A stretch of 64,000 nt of DNA, taken from contig CANLEH010000001.1 in NCBI GenBank assembly GCA_947489665.1, positions 1,708,501 through 1,772,500 on the forward strand, written 5' to 3'. A program made the translations under genes and the position numbers. Under the pieces are notes generated by a model. That model saw only the letters and a program-made list of their open reading frames with translations. It did not search any database and was not told the origin of the DNA. Positions 41,913 to 50,731 of the stretch are shown here, one piece after another (positions within the stretch are counted from its first letter, which is position 1; each line of letters starts with the position of its first letter). This DNA is from an uncultured Roseicyclus sp. Its GTDB lineage: Bacteria; Pseudomonadota; Alphaproteobacteria; Rhodobacterales; Rhodobacteraceae.

Positions 41913-42542
41913 ATGATCGTCACGGGTCTGAGAAAAATTGAACGCCTCGTCGTGGCGATCGCCATCATTGCCAATGTCAGCGGTGCCTTTGTGCTGCTGA
42001 CATTGGTGGCGATCATGAATGTTGATGTGGTCTCGCGGAACTTGTTCAACGCGCCGTTCCGTGGGGTCGTCGAAGTCGTTATTTTCTCGCTCGCGTTGAT
42101 CGTCTTCCTACAGCTGCCAGATGTTGTCCGCACCGGGCGTCTGACCCGCTCGGACGGGTTTCTGGGCCTGATGCGCAGCCGCGCGCCGCGTTTCGGGGCG
42201 ACGCTGACCCGAGTGCTGGATGCAACCGCCTGCGTGTTCATGTGCCTGATCGTTTGGACGGTCTGGCCGGAATTCGTGGAAAGCTTTGAGAGCTGCCATT
42301 TCTTCACGCCGCCGGACTTCGGCCCGGAGCCCACCGGCAACCTGTGGGTGGACTTCAAAGCGGGTCTGGCGCGCTGCGATTACTTCGGAACACCCGGCAT
42401 CTTGCAGGCGCCATGGTGGCCCGTGCGCCTTGCCATCGCCTTTGGCTGTGCCTGGGCCGCCGTGCTGTTCTTCTTCAAAGCCGTGTTGGGCGACACGCAG
42501 GCCCCCCGCCACGTTACCGCGCAATCCAGTGGCGAGGTCTAG
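41913..42542 (+). CDS. dctQ: TRAP transporter small permease (DctQ)
   Basis: 209 residues with four membrane spans ('IAIIANVSGAFVLLTLVAIMNVDVVSRNLFNAPFRGVVEVVIFSLALIVFLQL' region carries the family motif). A cysteine-bearing periplasmic loop separates spans 3 and 4. It lies 21 bp after the binding protein and 3 bp before DctM. Symbol by family only. Confidence 0.85.
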   Translation: MIVTGLRKIERLVVAIAIIANVSGAFVLLTLVAIMNVDVVSRNLFNAPFRGVVEVVIFSLALIVFLQLPDVVRTGRLTRSDGFLGLMRSRAPRFGATLTRVLDATACVFMCLIVWTVWPEFVESFESCHFFTPPDFGPEPTGNLWVDFKAGLARCDYFGTPGILQAPWWPVRLAIAFGCAWAAVLFFFKAVLGDTQAPRHVTAQSSGEV

Positions 42543-42545
42543 GGG

Positions 42546-43853
42546 ATGGATCCGCTTACAATTGGCATGCTGTCGGTGGCGGCGATCGTCGTCCTCGTCT
42601 ATCTCGGCCTTTATATTCCCGTGGCCCTTGGCCTTGTGTCGTTTGTGTCGATCTGGCTGATGTCGGGCCGGCCCATCCTGGCGTTCAACTTCCTCAAAGT
42701 GGCGGTCGGGGATGGGGTCACCGAATACAACTTCGCGACAATCCCGCTTTTCACGCTGATGGGCTTGCTGGTGTCGAAGGCCCGATTGGGCAGGGACATC
42801 TATGACGTGATGAACTCCGCCTTTCGCCGGGTACTGGCGGGCATCGGCATGGCCACAGTCGGGGCCAATGCGATCTTTGCGGCGGTGACAGGGTCGTCCA
42901 TCGCCTCTGCCTCGGTCTTCACCAAAATCGCCGTCCCACAAATGCTGCGCTACAACTATAACAAGCGTTTCGCCGTGGGGGTTGTCGCTGGATCGTCGGT
43001 TCTGGGCATGATCATCCCGCCGTCCGCGATGCTGATCATCTATTCCTTCGTGGCCGAAGTGTCGGTGGGCGACATGTTCCTTGCGGGCATCATCCCGGGC
43101 CTGTTGCTGACCGCCGTGTACATCGCCGCCATCTTCCTGATGGCGCGGTTCTGGCCCTCTTTCATCGGCACGGACATCAAGGCCGACACCCTGCCTGCCA
43201 TGCCGCCTGCCGAGATGTTCCGCAAAGCCTGGCCGGTTGTGGCGCTGATCCTGCTGGTTCTGGGCGGCATCTACACCGGCTGGCTGACACCGGTGGAGGC
43301 CGGGGCGGCGGGTGCGGCCCTCGCCTTGATCGTGGCCCTTGCCAGAAAATCCATGTCGCGTCGCGAATTCTGGGAAACGCTGGTGGAAACCGGCCATATC
43401 AGCGCCGCGATCCTGCTGCTGATCGCCATGGCCTCCTTCTACAGCCGTATGCTGGGATATGCGGGCCTGCCCAACCAGCTCGACGCGCTGTTGCAGGGGT
43501 GGGACCTGTCGTTCTTCCAGATCATGCTGCTTTACGTGATCCTGATGCTGGTCCTTGGCACGTTGCTGGATACGGCCTCCATCATCCTGATCGTGGTCCC
43601 GCTGTTCATCACCTTGATCGAGGGCATGGGCTTCAGCCTGATCTGGTTCGGCATTGTCACGGTCATTGGTGCGGAGATCGGGTTGCTGACGCCACCGCTC
43701 GGGATCTCGTGTTTCGTCATCAAAAGCACGCTCAATGACCCCAATATTTCGCTCAAGGACGTGTTCCTGGGCTCACTTCCCTTCGCTTTCCTCATGCTGC
43801 TGGTGCTGATCGTGATCATCCAGTTCCCGATCCTGTCCACCGCGCTGCTTTAA
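42546..43853 (+). CDS. dctM: TRAP transporter large permease (DctM)
   Basis: 435 residues, about 12 spans. Contains 'TIPLFTLMGLLVSKARLGRDIYDVMNSAFRRVLAGIGMATVGANAIFAAVTGSSIASASVFTKIA' and 'GSSVLGMIIPPSAMLIIYSFVAEVSVGDMFLAGIIPGLLL' characteristic of DctM/SiaM, plus a C-terminal 'GLLTPPLGISCFV' box. It is the ion-coupled channel of the transporter. ATG at 42546 directly follows dctQ. Symbol by family only. Confidence 0.92.
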   Translation: MDPLTIGMLSVAAIVVLVYLGLYIPVALGLVSFVSIWLMSGRPILAFNFLKVAVGDGVTEYNFATIPLFTLMGLLVSKARLGRDIYDVMNSAFRRVLAGIGMATVGANAIFAAVTGSSIASASVFTKIAVPQMLRYNYNKRFAVGVVAGSSVLGMIIPPSAMLIIYSFVAEVSVGDMFLAGIIPGLLLTAVYIAAIFLMARFWPSFIGTDIKADTLPAMPPAEMFRKAWPVVALILLVLGGIYTGWLTPVEAGAAGAALALIVALARKSMSRREFWETLVETGHISAAILLLIAMASFYSRMLGYAGLPNQLDALLQGWDLSFFQIMLLYVILMLVLGTLLDTASIILIVVPLFITLIEGMGFSLIWFGIVTVIGAEIGLLTPPLGISCFVIKSTLNDPNISLKDVFLGSLPFAFLMLLVLIVIIQFPILSTALL

Positions 43854-43874
43854 CCCTGACGGAGCCTTTGCCCG

Positions 43875-44747
43875 ATGAAGAACGTCACAATGGACACCAT
43901 CACGCAGGCCTTTGTGGACTACTGCGCGGACGACACGGACCCGCGCACGATGTTCGTGCTGACCAAGCTGGTCGAGCATCTGCACGCCTTCGCCAAGGAA
44001 ACGCAGCTGACCCACGCGGAATGGAGCCGGGCGCTGAAATTCGCGACCGATGCCGGCAAGATAACGGACGAGGAACGCAACGAGTTTGTGCTGATCTCGG
44101 ATGTCACGGGCCTGTCGTCGCTGGTGGACATGATCGGCTCGCAGCACGAGGGCACCTCTTCAAGCGTGCTTGGCCCGTTTCACTCTGTGGGCGCGCCCTT
44201 GCTGCCAGTGGGAGGTGACCTGAAAAAGGACAATGACGGCGCTACGGTCGTGATCGAAGGCCATGTGCGCGATCTGGACGGGAACCCCGTCGAGGGCGCG
44301 ATGATCGAGCTGTGGCAGACCGCAGAGAACGGCCTCTACTATTCCCAGGACGGCGGCCAGGATGACTTCAACCTGACCTGCTCCATGAAGACCGGCGCCG
44401 ATGGCCGCTATGCCATGACCACGGTCAAACCCGCCCCTTACAAAGTGCCCGATGACGGCCCGGTGGGGGAGCTTTTCCGCGCCACCGGGCGCACACCCTG
44501 GCGTCCCTCGCACCTTCATTTCATCGTTCAGGCCGAGGGGCTAAAATCGCTCGTCACCGAGGTCTTCGCCAATGGCGACCCCTACCTGGACCAAGACGCG
44601 GTCTTCGGCGTGCGCACCGATCTGATCATGGACTACGTGGAATGCCGCGACCTCAACGCGCTGCCGGATGATCTCGAGATTGGACGCAACGCCACCATCC
44701 CCTATTTCAAGGTCGATTTTGATTTCGTCCTTGTTCCTGACTCCTAA
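43875..44747 (+). CDS. intradiol ring-cleavage dioxygenase
   Basis: 290 residues. N-terminal dioxygenase helical domain (about 10-85), then the catalytic beta-sandwich. Likely Fe(III) ligands are Tyr155/156 in 'GLYYSQD', Tyr189 in 'APYKVPDDGPVG' and His213/His215 in 'RPSHLHFIV', all present. The family oxidatively opens catechol, hydroxyquinol or related diols to muconates or maleylacetate. The motif set resembles hydroxyquinol 1,2-dioxygenase more than catechol 1,2-dioxygenase, but I cannot fix the substrate. It follows dctM by 21 bp, tying import to ring cleavage. Confidence 0.9.
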   Translation: MKNVTMDTITQAFVDYCADDTDPRTMFVLTKLVEHLHAFAKETQLTHAEWSRALKFATDAGKITDEERNEFVLISDVTGLSSLVDMIGSQHEGTSSSVLGPFHSVGAPLLPVGGDLKKDNDGATVVIEGHVRDLDGNPVEGAMIELWQTAENGLYYSQDGGQDDFNLTCSMKTGADGRYAMTTVKPAPYKVPDDGPVGELFRATGRTPWRPSHLHFIVQAEGLKSLVTEVFANGDPYLDQDAVFGVRTDLIMDYVECRDLNALPDDLEIGRNATIPYFKVDFDFVLVPDS

Positions 44748-44777
44748 GAATTTCTGACCTGTAGAAGGAATGCACAG

Positions 44778-45989
44778 ATGCGCGAAACACATCTTGAAGA
44801 CGGCAAATGGTGGGTCAGCCCGTACAATTTTGAAAGCGACGTCCGGGGCGCGTTGAACCTGCCGGAAAAGGTGGAAATCCACGACGCGACCCTTCGCGAT
44901 GGGGAGCAGACACCGGGCGTGGTGTTTTCCGTCGACGACAAGATCGAGATTGCGACGAAGCTGGATGAATTGGGCGTGGACCGGATCGAGGCGGGCATGC
45001 CCGCCGTTTCGCCCGATGACCAAACGGCGATCAAGGAAATCTCCAAACTCGGCCTGAACTCCAAGATCTTCACCTTCGCGCGCGCCATGCAGAAAGACAT
45101 CGACCTGGCGTTGGAATGCGGCGCGGACGGTGTCGTGATCGAGGTGCCGATTGGCTACCCCAAGCTGGTCACGCAATTCGGCTGGACCTGGGAGGATGTG
45201 GCCAAGAAAACCGCGCCGGTGATCAACTATGCCCGCGAAAACGGGCTGCATGCGCTGTTCTTCCCGTATGACACGACGCGCGCGCGCAAGGACGATCTGA
45301 CCAACCTGTGCAACTACATCATGGACAACGCGCCGCCCGACAGCATCGGCATTGTCGACACGATGGGCTGCGCCACGCCCGAGGCGATCAAGCATATGGT
45401 GCGCTGGGTCAACGACATGACCGGCCTGCCGATCGAGATCCACACCCACAACGATTTCGGCATGGGCGTGGCCACCGAACTGGCCGCCGTCACCGCAGGC
45501 GCGGTCTGTGTGCATTCTTGCGCCAATGGTCTGGGAGAGCGCACCGGCAACGCCGCGTTGGAAGAGCTGATGATGGGCCTGCACCTGCTCTACGGCTACG
45601 ACACGCAATACAAGTTGGACAAAATCCCCGAACTGGCCGAGATGATTTCGGCCAAATCCAACATCCCGATTGCGCGGAATAAACCCGTTCTGGGGCACGG
45701 AAATTTCATCCGGGAGAGTGGCATCGGCATCAATTATGTGATGAACGATCCGCTGGTGATGTTTGCCACGCACCCGTCCTTGACGGGCAAGGAAGGGGAG
45801 GTCGTTTTGGGCAAGAAATCTGGCAAAGCCTCCATCATCTACAAGATGGGCGAATTGGGCATGGGCGAGCTTGAGGACGAGAAGATCGGGGCTATCCTCG
45901 ATGAGGTCAAAAAGGCCGGTATCGCCAAGCGCGATGTGCTGTCCAACGAGGAATTCGCCAATATCGTCGCCGCCGTCAAAGCGGCCTGA
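44778..45989 (+). CDS. homocitrate/isopropylmalate-synthase-like DRE-TIM metallolyase
   Basis: 403 residues. The DRE-TIM signature 'EIHDATLRDGEQTPGVVFS' and the metal site 'IEIHTHNDFGMGVATELAAVTAGA', with 'GLGERTGNAALEELMMGL', mark it as a member of the HMGL-like family that condenses acetyl-CoA with an alpha-keto acid or cleaves the product. The leucine-feedback domain of LeuA is absent, which fits a homocitrate- or citramalate-synthase-like or lyase role. In this operon it probably processes the ring-cleavage product. The stop (45987-45989) is in frame with the GntR gene that follows. Confidence 0.85.
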   Translation: MRETHLEDGKWWVSPYNFESDVRGALNLPEKVEIHDATLRDGEQTPGVVFSVDDKIEIATKLDELGVDRIEAGMPAVSPDDQTAIKEISKLGLNSKIFTFARAMQKDIDLALECGADGVVIEVPIGYPKLVTQFGWTWEDVAKKTAPVINYARENGLHALFFPYDTTRARKDDLTNLCNYIMDNAPPDSIGIVDTMGCATPEAIKHMVRWVNDMTGLPIEIHTHNDFGMGVATELAAVTAGAVCVHSCANGLGERTGNAALEELMMGLHLLYGYDTQYKLDKIPELAEMISAKSNIPIARNKPVLGHGNFIRESGIGINYVMNDPLVMFATHPSLTGKEGEVVLGKKSGKASIIYKMGELGMGELEDEKIGAILDEVKKAGIAKRDVLSNEEFANIVAAVKAA

Positions 45990-46004
45990 ACGGAGGACCA
46001 GACG

Positions 46005-46664
46005 ATCCCTTTCCAGTCTCTTCCAACGCAAGCGGAATCCTCGACCAAGCTGGCCTATCGCCAGCTGCGCCAGATGCTTCTGACCGGCGGGCTTGCCCCC
46101 GGTGAGAAGCTGAAGATCGACCGTTTGCGGAAGGTGCTGGATGTCGGCGCGTCGCCCATTCGCGAAGCCCTTAGTCTGCTGGTGTCGGACCAGCTTGTGG
46201 TCCGGCACGAACAACGCGGGTTTCAGGCGGCGTTGACCAGCCGTGAGAATTTCGACGAAATTCTCAGCCTGCGCAGCACGTTAGAGGGCAAAGCACTCCG
46301 CAAAAGCATGGAGCGCGCGACACCGGAATGGATCGAAGACCTTGTCCTCATCCACCACCGGATGACCCGCACGAAATCCGAAGGGGTTGAGGCGTTTGAG
46401 GTCGAGCACAAGAATTTCCACATGGCCCTGATCGGGAACTGCAATTCGCCCTTGCTGATCCGAATTTGCGACCAGCTATACGACCTCAATATTCGCTACC
46501 GCTATATCGCCGGGCGCTCCAAGGACTACAAAGGGCGCAGAGTAGATGATGAACATCAGGACATCCTGAATGCCGTCATAGCCGAGGATCCCAGCGAAGC
46601 CGTGCGGCTTCTATTGCTTCACTATGAAAGGACCGGCGACTTTCTGAAGGCGTTTATCGCTTAG
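46005..46664 (+). CDS. GntR/FCD regulator with a non-canonical (ATC) start
   Basis: 219 residues if started at ATC 46005. The winged-helix begins 'STKLAYRQLRQMLLTGGLAPGEKLKIDRLRKVLDVGASPIREALSLL' and the FCD ligand domain follows ('EILSLRSTLEGKAL', 'HKNFHMALI', 'DEHQDILNAV'). There is no ATG, GTG or TTG in frame between the upstream stop and ATG 46074; the latter would delete the first helix of the DNA-binding domain. GGAGGA (45992-45997) lies 7 bases before ATC 46005. Likely ligand: an intermediate of the upstream pathway. A substitution that removed an ATG is the main alternative. Confidence 0.75.
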   Translation: MPFQSLPTQAESSTKLAYRQLRQMLLTGGLAPGEKLKIDRLRKVLDVGASPIREALSLLVSDQLVVRHEQRGFQAALTSRENFDEILSLRSTLEGKALRKSMERATPEWIEDLVLIHHRMTRTKSEGVEAFEVEHKNFHMALIGNCNSPLLIRICDQLYDLNIRYRYIAGRSKDYKGRRVDDEHQDILNAVIAEDPSEAVRLLLLHYERTGDFLKAFIA

Positions 46665-46926
46665 TCAACGGCATCTTGGCCCCGGCCGTTTTCACGAAAC
46701 CTGCCGTGCTTTTCCCGGAAAAGGTGCCCAGTTGGGCAGCGGTTTTTTTCCAGTTTGTTCTGCGCCAGTGCCCCCTGTCCGCGTCAGACGGAGAGGCCAA
46801 CGCGGCTTTCATGTGCGGCTTCTTTGCGGAGGCGGGTCGTCGCCATTTGTCAAAGTCAGTACGGACGCGTAAGAGCGGTCGGACCGTCATACCCGATGCG
46901 CACAAGGCCTGCGAAATAGACGATTG

Positions 46927-48834
46927 ATGACATACCGACGCGAAATAGATGGCTTGCGCGCCGTGGCGGTTTTGGGGGTCATCCTTTACCATTTCGCCAT
47001 CCCCGGCTTTTCCGGCGGCTATGTTGGCGTCGACGTGTTTTTCGTCATCAGCGGATACCTCATCACGCGCATTCTTGTGGATGACCTGCGCGCAGGCACC
47101 TTCTCGATTGTCCGCTTCTACAAGCGGCGTATTTTGCGGATCATGCCGGCATTGCTGGTGGTGCTGGCGGCCACGACACTTGCGGCATGGATGCTTCTGG
47201 GCCCTCCCTCGTTTGCAGAATACTCAAGAACGTTGACCGCGACGTCGACCTTTGTGGCTAATATCTATTTCTCGCAACAGGCCGACTACTTCGCACCCGC
47301 CGCGGCCAGCGTGCCGCTGTTGCATATGTGGAGTCTTGCCGTTGAAGAGCAGTTCTACCTGTTCTTCCCGCCCTTGCTGTTTTTCGTATGGAAATTGGGC
47401 ATCCGTTGGGTGGGCATGGGCCTCATCGTGATTATTTTGGCCAGTTTTGCCTACGTTCTTTGGGGGCAATTCGCCGAGATTGAGGGGCTTTTCTTCCAGA
47501 CCCGTGCGCGGGCGTGGGAGCTGGCGATTGGTGCGGGATGTGCCCTGCTGCCCGCGTTTTCCAACGAAGCCATTGCGCGCCGCGCATCTGATCTGGGGCT
47601 GATTGCAATTGCGTGCGCCATCGGGTTCGGGGGCTGGATTGACCCATCCTTTTCGCAGATCTGGGTCGCCATCCCGGTGCTTGGAACGGCCCTGGTGATC
47701 TTGGGGCCCAAGACTGCGTTGGCCGCCCGCCTGCTGTCGACGCGTGTTTTGGTGGGGATCGGGTTGATCAGTTACTCGGCCTACCTGATCCATCAACCGG
47801 TCTCGGCCTTTCATCATATCATCACGGTCGAACGTGCGCCCATGATCACGCGTATGGGCTTGATTGCCGTGGTGCTGGCGCTGGCCTATCTGAGCTACCG
47901 TTTCGTTGAGACGCCGTTTCGTGGCGCGCGGGCTAGGTCCGTGCACGGTGCACCGTTATTTCTTGGGACGCTGGCGGCGGTTTTCGCGTTTGTGGCCGTT
48001 GGCGTGTATGGACATGCCAATCGGGGCGTGCCGTCGCGGTTCGCCGCCGACCCGGAGCTTCTGGCCTATTCCGAGACGGCAATCAGCAGCCCCATCCGGG
48101 CAGCCTGCCACACGGAAGGGGCATCCTATCTGTCGCCGAGTGCGGCGTGCATCCACGGCGACGGGCCCCTCGGCATGGCCGTTTTGGGCGATAGTCACGG
48201 CGTGGAATTGGCCGCCGCCATTGGAAACGCACTCGCCCCTGAGATGAGCGTGCTGCACCTGACATTCTCTGCCTGCTATCCGTTCTTCGAGCATCCGGGC
48301 AACAATCCCGATTGTGAGGCCTGGACGATGGAGGCCCTTGAAGTCCTTCGGAACACGCCGGACATCGAAACGGTTATTCTGGCCTACCGGGTTCATTCGC
48401 ACATGTACGGCAATCATCCGGGTGCCTACCCGGAAATCCTGCGGGACAATGCGGCACGCCCTGCTGACGAGGTCGCGGCGGATTTGGGCGCGATTGCTGA
48501 CGTCCTGATCGCCGCAGGCAAGCGCGTCGTGATCGTGGCCTCGGCCCCTGATCTGCCGCGCCATATCGAGGATCTGGTCTTTGTGCAGGGCACCGTTATG
48601 GGCGAGGGTATCTCGGGCGCATCGCGCGCCTGGTGGGACCAGCGCCGCGAGGGCGCGTTCGCCGATGCAGTGGCGGCTGGAGCAGAGCTATTCGACACCA
48701 CGCCCCTGTTTTGTGACGATGTGGACTGTTATGCAGGCCGGGATGGGGTTTCCTTTTATTTTGACGACGATCATCCGTCAGTTGCCGGGGCGCAAATGAT
48801 CGCAGACGCGATGATGGACGCGATCGCCAGATGA
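46927..48834 (+). CDS. acyltransferase-3 / SGNH fusion (OafA-like)
   Basis: 635 residues. N-terminal acyltransferase-3 domain with about 10 spans begins 'YRREIDGLRAVAVLGVILYHF', including the conserved 'FFVISGYLIT' and 'FYKRRILRIMPAL'. The C-terminal SGNH-like part has 'AVLGDSHGVELA' (catalytic Ser) and 'DDDHPSVAGA' (Asp-His). Such two-domain proteins O-acetylate surface polysaccharide or peptidoglycan sugars. ATG at 46927 chosen over TTG 46924. It ends in an ATGA overlap with the glycosyltransferase gene. Confidence 0.93.
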   Translation: MTYRREIDGLRAVAVLGVILYHFAIPGFSGGYVGVDVFFVISGYLITRILVDDLRAGTFSIVRFYKRRILRIMPALLVVLAATTLAAWMLLGPPSFAEYSRTLTATSTFVANIYFSQQADYFAPAAASVPLLHMWSLAVEEQFYLFFPPLLFFVWKLGIRWVGMGLIVIILASFAYVLWGQFAEIEGLFFQTRARAWELAIGAGCALLPAFSNEAIARRASDLGLIAIACAIGFGGWIDPSFSQIWVAIPVLGTALVILGPKTALAARLLSTRVLVGIGLISYSAYLIHQPVSAFHHIITVERAPMITRMGLIAVVLALAYLSYRFVETPFRGARARSVHGAPLFLGTLAAVFAFVAVGVYGHANRGVPSRFAADPELLAYSETAISSPIRAACHTEGASYLSPSAACIHGDGPLGMAVLGDSHGVELAAAIGNALAPEMSVLHLTFSACYPFFEHPGNNPDCEAWTMEALEVLRNTPDIETVILAYRVHSHMYGNHPGAYPEILRDNAARPADEVAADLGAIADVLIAAGKRVVIVASAPDLPRHIEDLVFVQGTVMGEGISGASRAWWDQRREGAFADAVAAGAELFDTTPLFCDDVDCYAGRDGVSFYFDDDHPSVAGAQMIADAMMDAIAR

Positions 48835-49937
48835 CGACGCCCCAATCCAACCTTCCGCCACAGGAAACCCGTTACCTGTCGCGCACCCAATTGGCGCAGA
48901 CCGCCGGGCAGGGGCTGGTGGCCATCTCCATTGCGCACAATGAAGGGCATATCCTGCCCGGCTACCTTGAGCATTACCGCGCCAGAGGTGTGGCGCACTT
49001 CATCCTGATCGATGATCATTCCACGGATGCCACGGCCTCTGTCCTGGAGGGGCAGCCGGATGTCACGATCTACAAACCCAAGCCGGGATCAACGTTCGGC
49101 GTCCATAAATCACCCTGGCGATGCGATGTGCTGGATGCGTTTTGCGATGGCGCATGGGCGATGTTGCCGGATGTGGACGAGCATATAGTCTATCCGTCGA
49201 TGGAAGAGCGCCCCCTAAGTGATCTGGTCGCGCATATCGAAGCCGAAGGCGCCGAGGTTATGATCGCCATCATGGTTGACATGTTTCGCGATGCCCCGCT
49301 GGGCGAGCAGCCCTATGACGGCGGGAGCCTTATAGAGGCCTATCCCCTGTTCGACGACCCCACCGACCCGGTCGACGGCTACCGTTTGCTGCCCGCCGCG
49401 ACGCGCTTTCAGCGGAAATATCCCACGCCCCCGATTTGTGCCTATGGCGGGGTCCGTGAACGCATGTTTTACCGCAGCGGTCGCAAACTGGCGCGGTGGC
49501 AGCGCACGTTGCTTGAGAAATATGCCCATATCGGCAGGCCGCTGGACCCCAAGGGCTGGGATTGGTGGACGTACCGCATAACGCGGCGTGCTGTGAAACG
49601 ATGGCTGGGCACAGACCCCTTCCAGATGACCAAGATCGCGCTGGTAAAGTGGCGCACGGGAATGCGTGTGCCCGGCGGGCCGCACGCGCTGACGCAGTCG
49701 CTGAAACTCAGTGAAACCTCGGCGGCTTACCTTCATTTCAAGTTTGTGGGTGGGGCCGACCGCTTCCAATACAATTCCGATCGGGGCCAACATGCGGCTG
49801 GCGGTGCCTACTATCAGCAGATAATGGATGCAGAGCAGGCTTTGAGCGAATTGCCGACACGCGACAGCACGCGCCGCTATTCATCCTCGCGCGATTTCGA
49901 GGATCTTGGCCTGATCCGCCGCGGGACATGGCGATGA
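48831..49937 (+). CDS. glycosyltransferase, GT2-like
   Basis: 368 residues. Starts with a GT-A fold core 'ISIAHNEGHILPGYLEHYRARGVAHFILIDDHSTDATASVL' and a 'LPDVDEHIVYP' acidic motif where a metal/nucleotide would bind. No membrane spans. Family fits the Glyco_tranf_2_4 type. Start ATG overlaps the acyltransferase stop (ATGA). It probably adds a sugar to the surface polysaccharide modified by the acyltransferase. Confidence 0.8.
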   Translation: MTTPQSNLPPQETRYLSRTQLAQTAGQGLVAISIAHNEGHILPGYLEHYRARGVAHFILIDDHSTDATASVLEGQPDVTIYKPKPGSTFGVHKSPWRCDVLDAFCDGAWAMLPDVDEHIVYPSMEERPLSDLVAHIEAEGAEVMIAIMVDMFRDAPLGEQPYDGGSLIEAYPLFDDPTDPVDGYRLLPAATRFQRKYPTPPICAYGGVRERMFYRSGRKLARWQRTLLEKYAHIGRPLDPKGWDWWTYRITRRAVKRWLGTDPFQMTKIALVKWRTGMRVPGGPHALTQSLKLSETSAAYLHFKFVGGADRFQYNSDRGQHAAGGAYYQQIMDAEQALSELPTRDSTRRYSSSRDFEDLGLIRRGTWR

Positions 49938-49955
49938 TATGAAAGGACGAGGGGC

Positions 49956-50729
49956 ATGAAGGCAGTTATCCTTGCCGGGGGTTTGGGAACCCGGCTTAGC
50001 GAGGAAACCACCGTCCGACCAAAGCCGCTTGTCGAAGTCGGAGGTCATCCAGTCCTTTGGCATATCATGAAGGTTTACGGCCATTACGGCGTGACCGAAT
50101 TCACGATCTGCTGCGGCTATAAAGGATATATGATCAAGGAATACTTCGCGAACTACGCGCTGCACCGGTCCGACATCACCATTGATCTCCAAAGCGATGC
50201 CATCACCGTGCATCGCAAGAATATCGAACCGTGGAAAGTGACGCTGATTGATACCGGGGATCACACCATGACAGGCGGGCGTCTGTTGCGCCTGAAAGAG
50301 CACCTGAAAGACGAAGAGGCGTTCCATTTCACCTATGGCGACGGGGTCGCGAATATCGACGTCGGCGCGTTGGAGGCCTTTCACAAGGCCCATGGAGGGG
50401 CCGCCACCGTCACGGCCGTGCAGCCGCCAGGGCGCTTTGGATCATTGAGTTTTGCGGAAACACGGGTGACGGGCTTCAAGGAGAAACCGGACGGCGATGG
50501 GGGCTGGGTGAACGGCGGCTTCTTCGTGCTCAGCCCGCAAGTGTTCGAGCATATCGACGGCGACAGCTCGGTCTGGGAAGCGGAGCCGCTGGAGGCACTG
50601 GCGCGCGGCAATCAGCTCCACGCCTATTTCCATGATGGGTTCTGGAAGCCGATGGATACCCTGCGCGACCGGACCGAATTGCAGCGGCTGTGGGAAACCG
50701 ACACCGCCCCGTGGCGCGTCTGGAGGTGA
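49956..50729 (+). CDS. rfbF: glucose-1-phosphate cytidylyltransferase
   Basis: 257 residues with the nucleotidyltransferase signature 'MKAVILAGGLGTRLSEETTVRPKPLVEVGG', 'FTYGDGVANIDVGAL' and 'VNGGFFVL', all diagnostic of RfbF. It makes CDP-glucose from CTP and glucose-1-phosphate, first step of the CDP-deoxyhexose route. AAAGGACGAGGGG precedes the ATG. It is followed 2 bp later by RfbG. Confidence 0.95.
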   Translation: MKAVILAGGLGTRLSEETTVRPKPLVEVGGHPVLWHIMKVYGHYGVTEFTICCGYKGYMIKEYFANYALHRSDITIDLQSDAITVHRKNIEPWKVTLIDTGDHTMTGGRLLRLKEHLKDEEAFHFTYGDGVANIDVGALEAFHKAHGGAATVTAVQPPGRFGSLSFAETRVTGFKEKPDGDGGWVNGGFFVLSPQVFEHIDGDSSVWEAEPLEALARGNQLHAYFHDGFWKPMDTLRDRTELQRLWETDTAPWRVWR

Positions 50730-50731
50730 TC

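Noticed and set aside
46074-46664. GntR regulator starting at ATG 46074
   Set aside because: It would remove the first helix of the DNA-binding domain and ignores the strong ribosome-binding site at 45992-45997.
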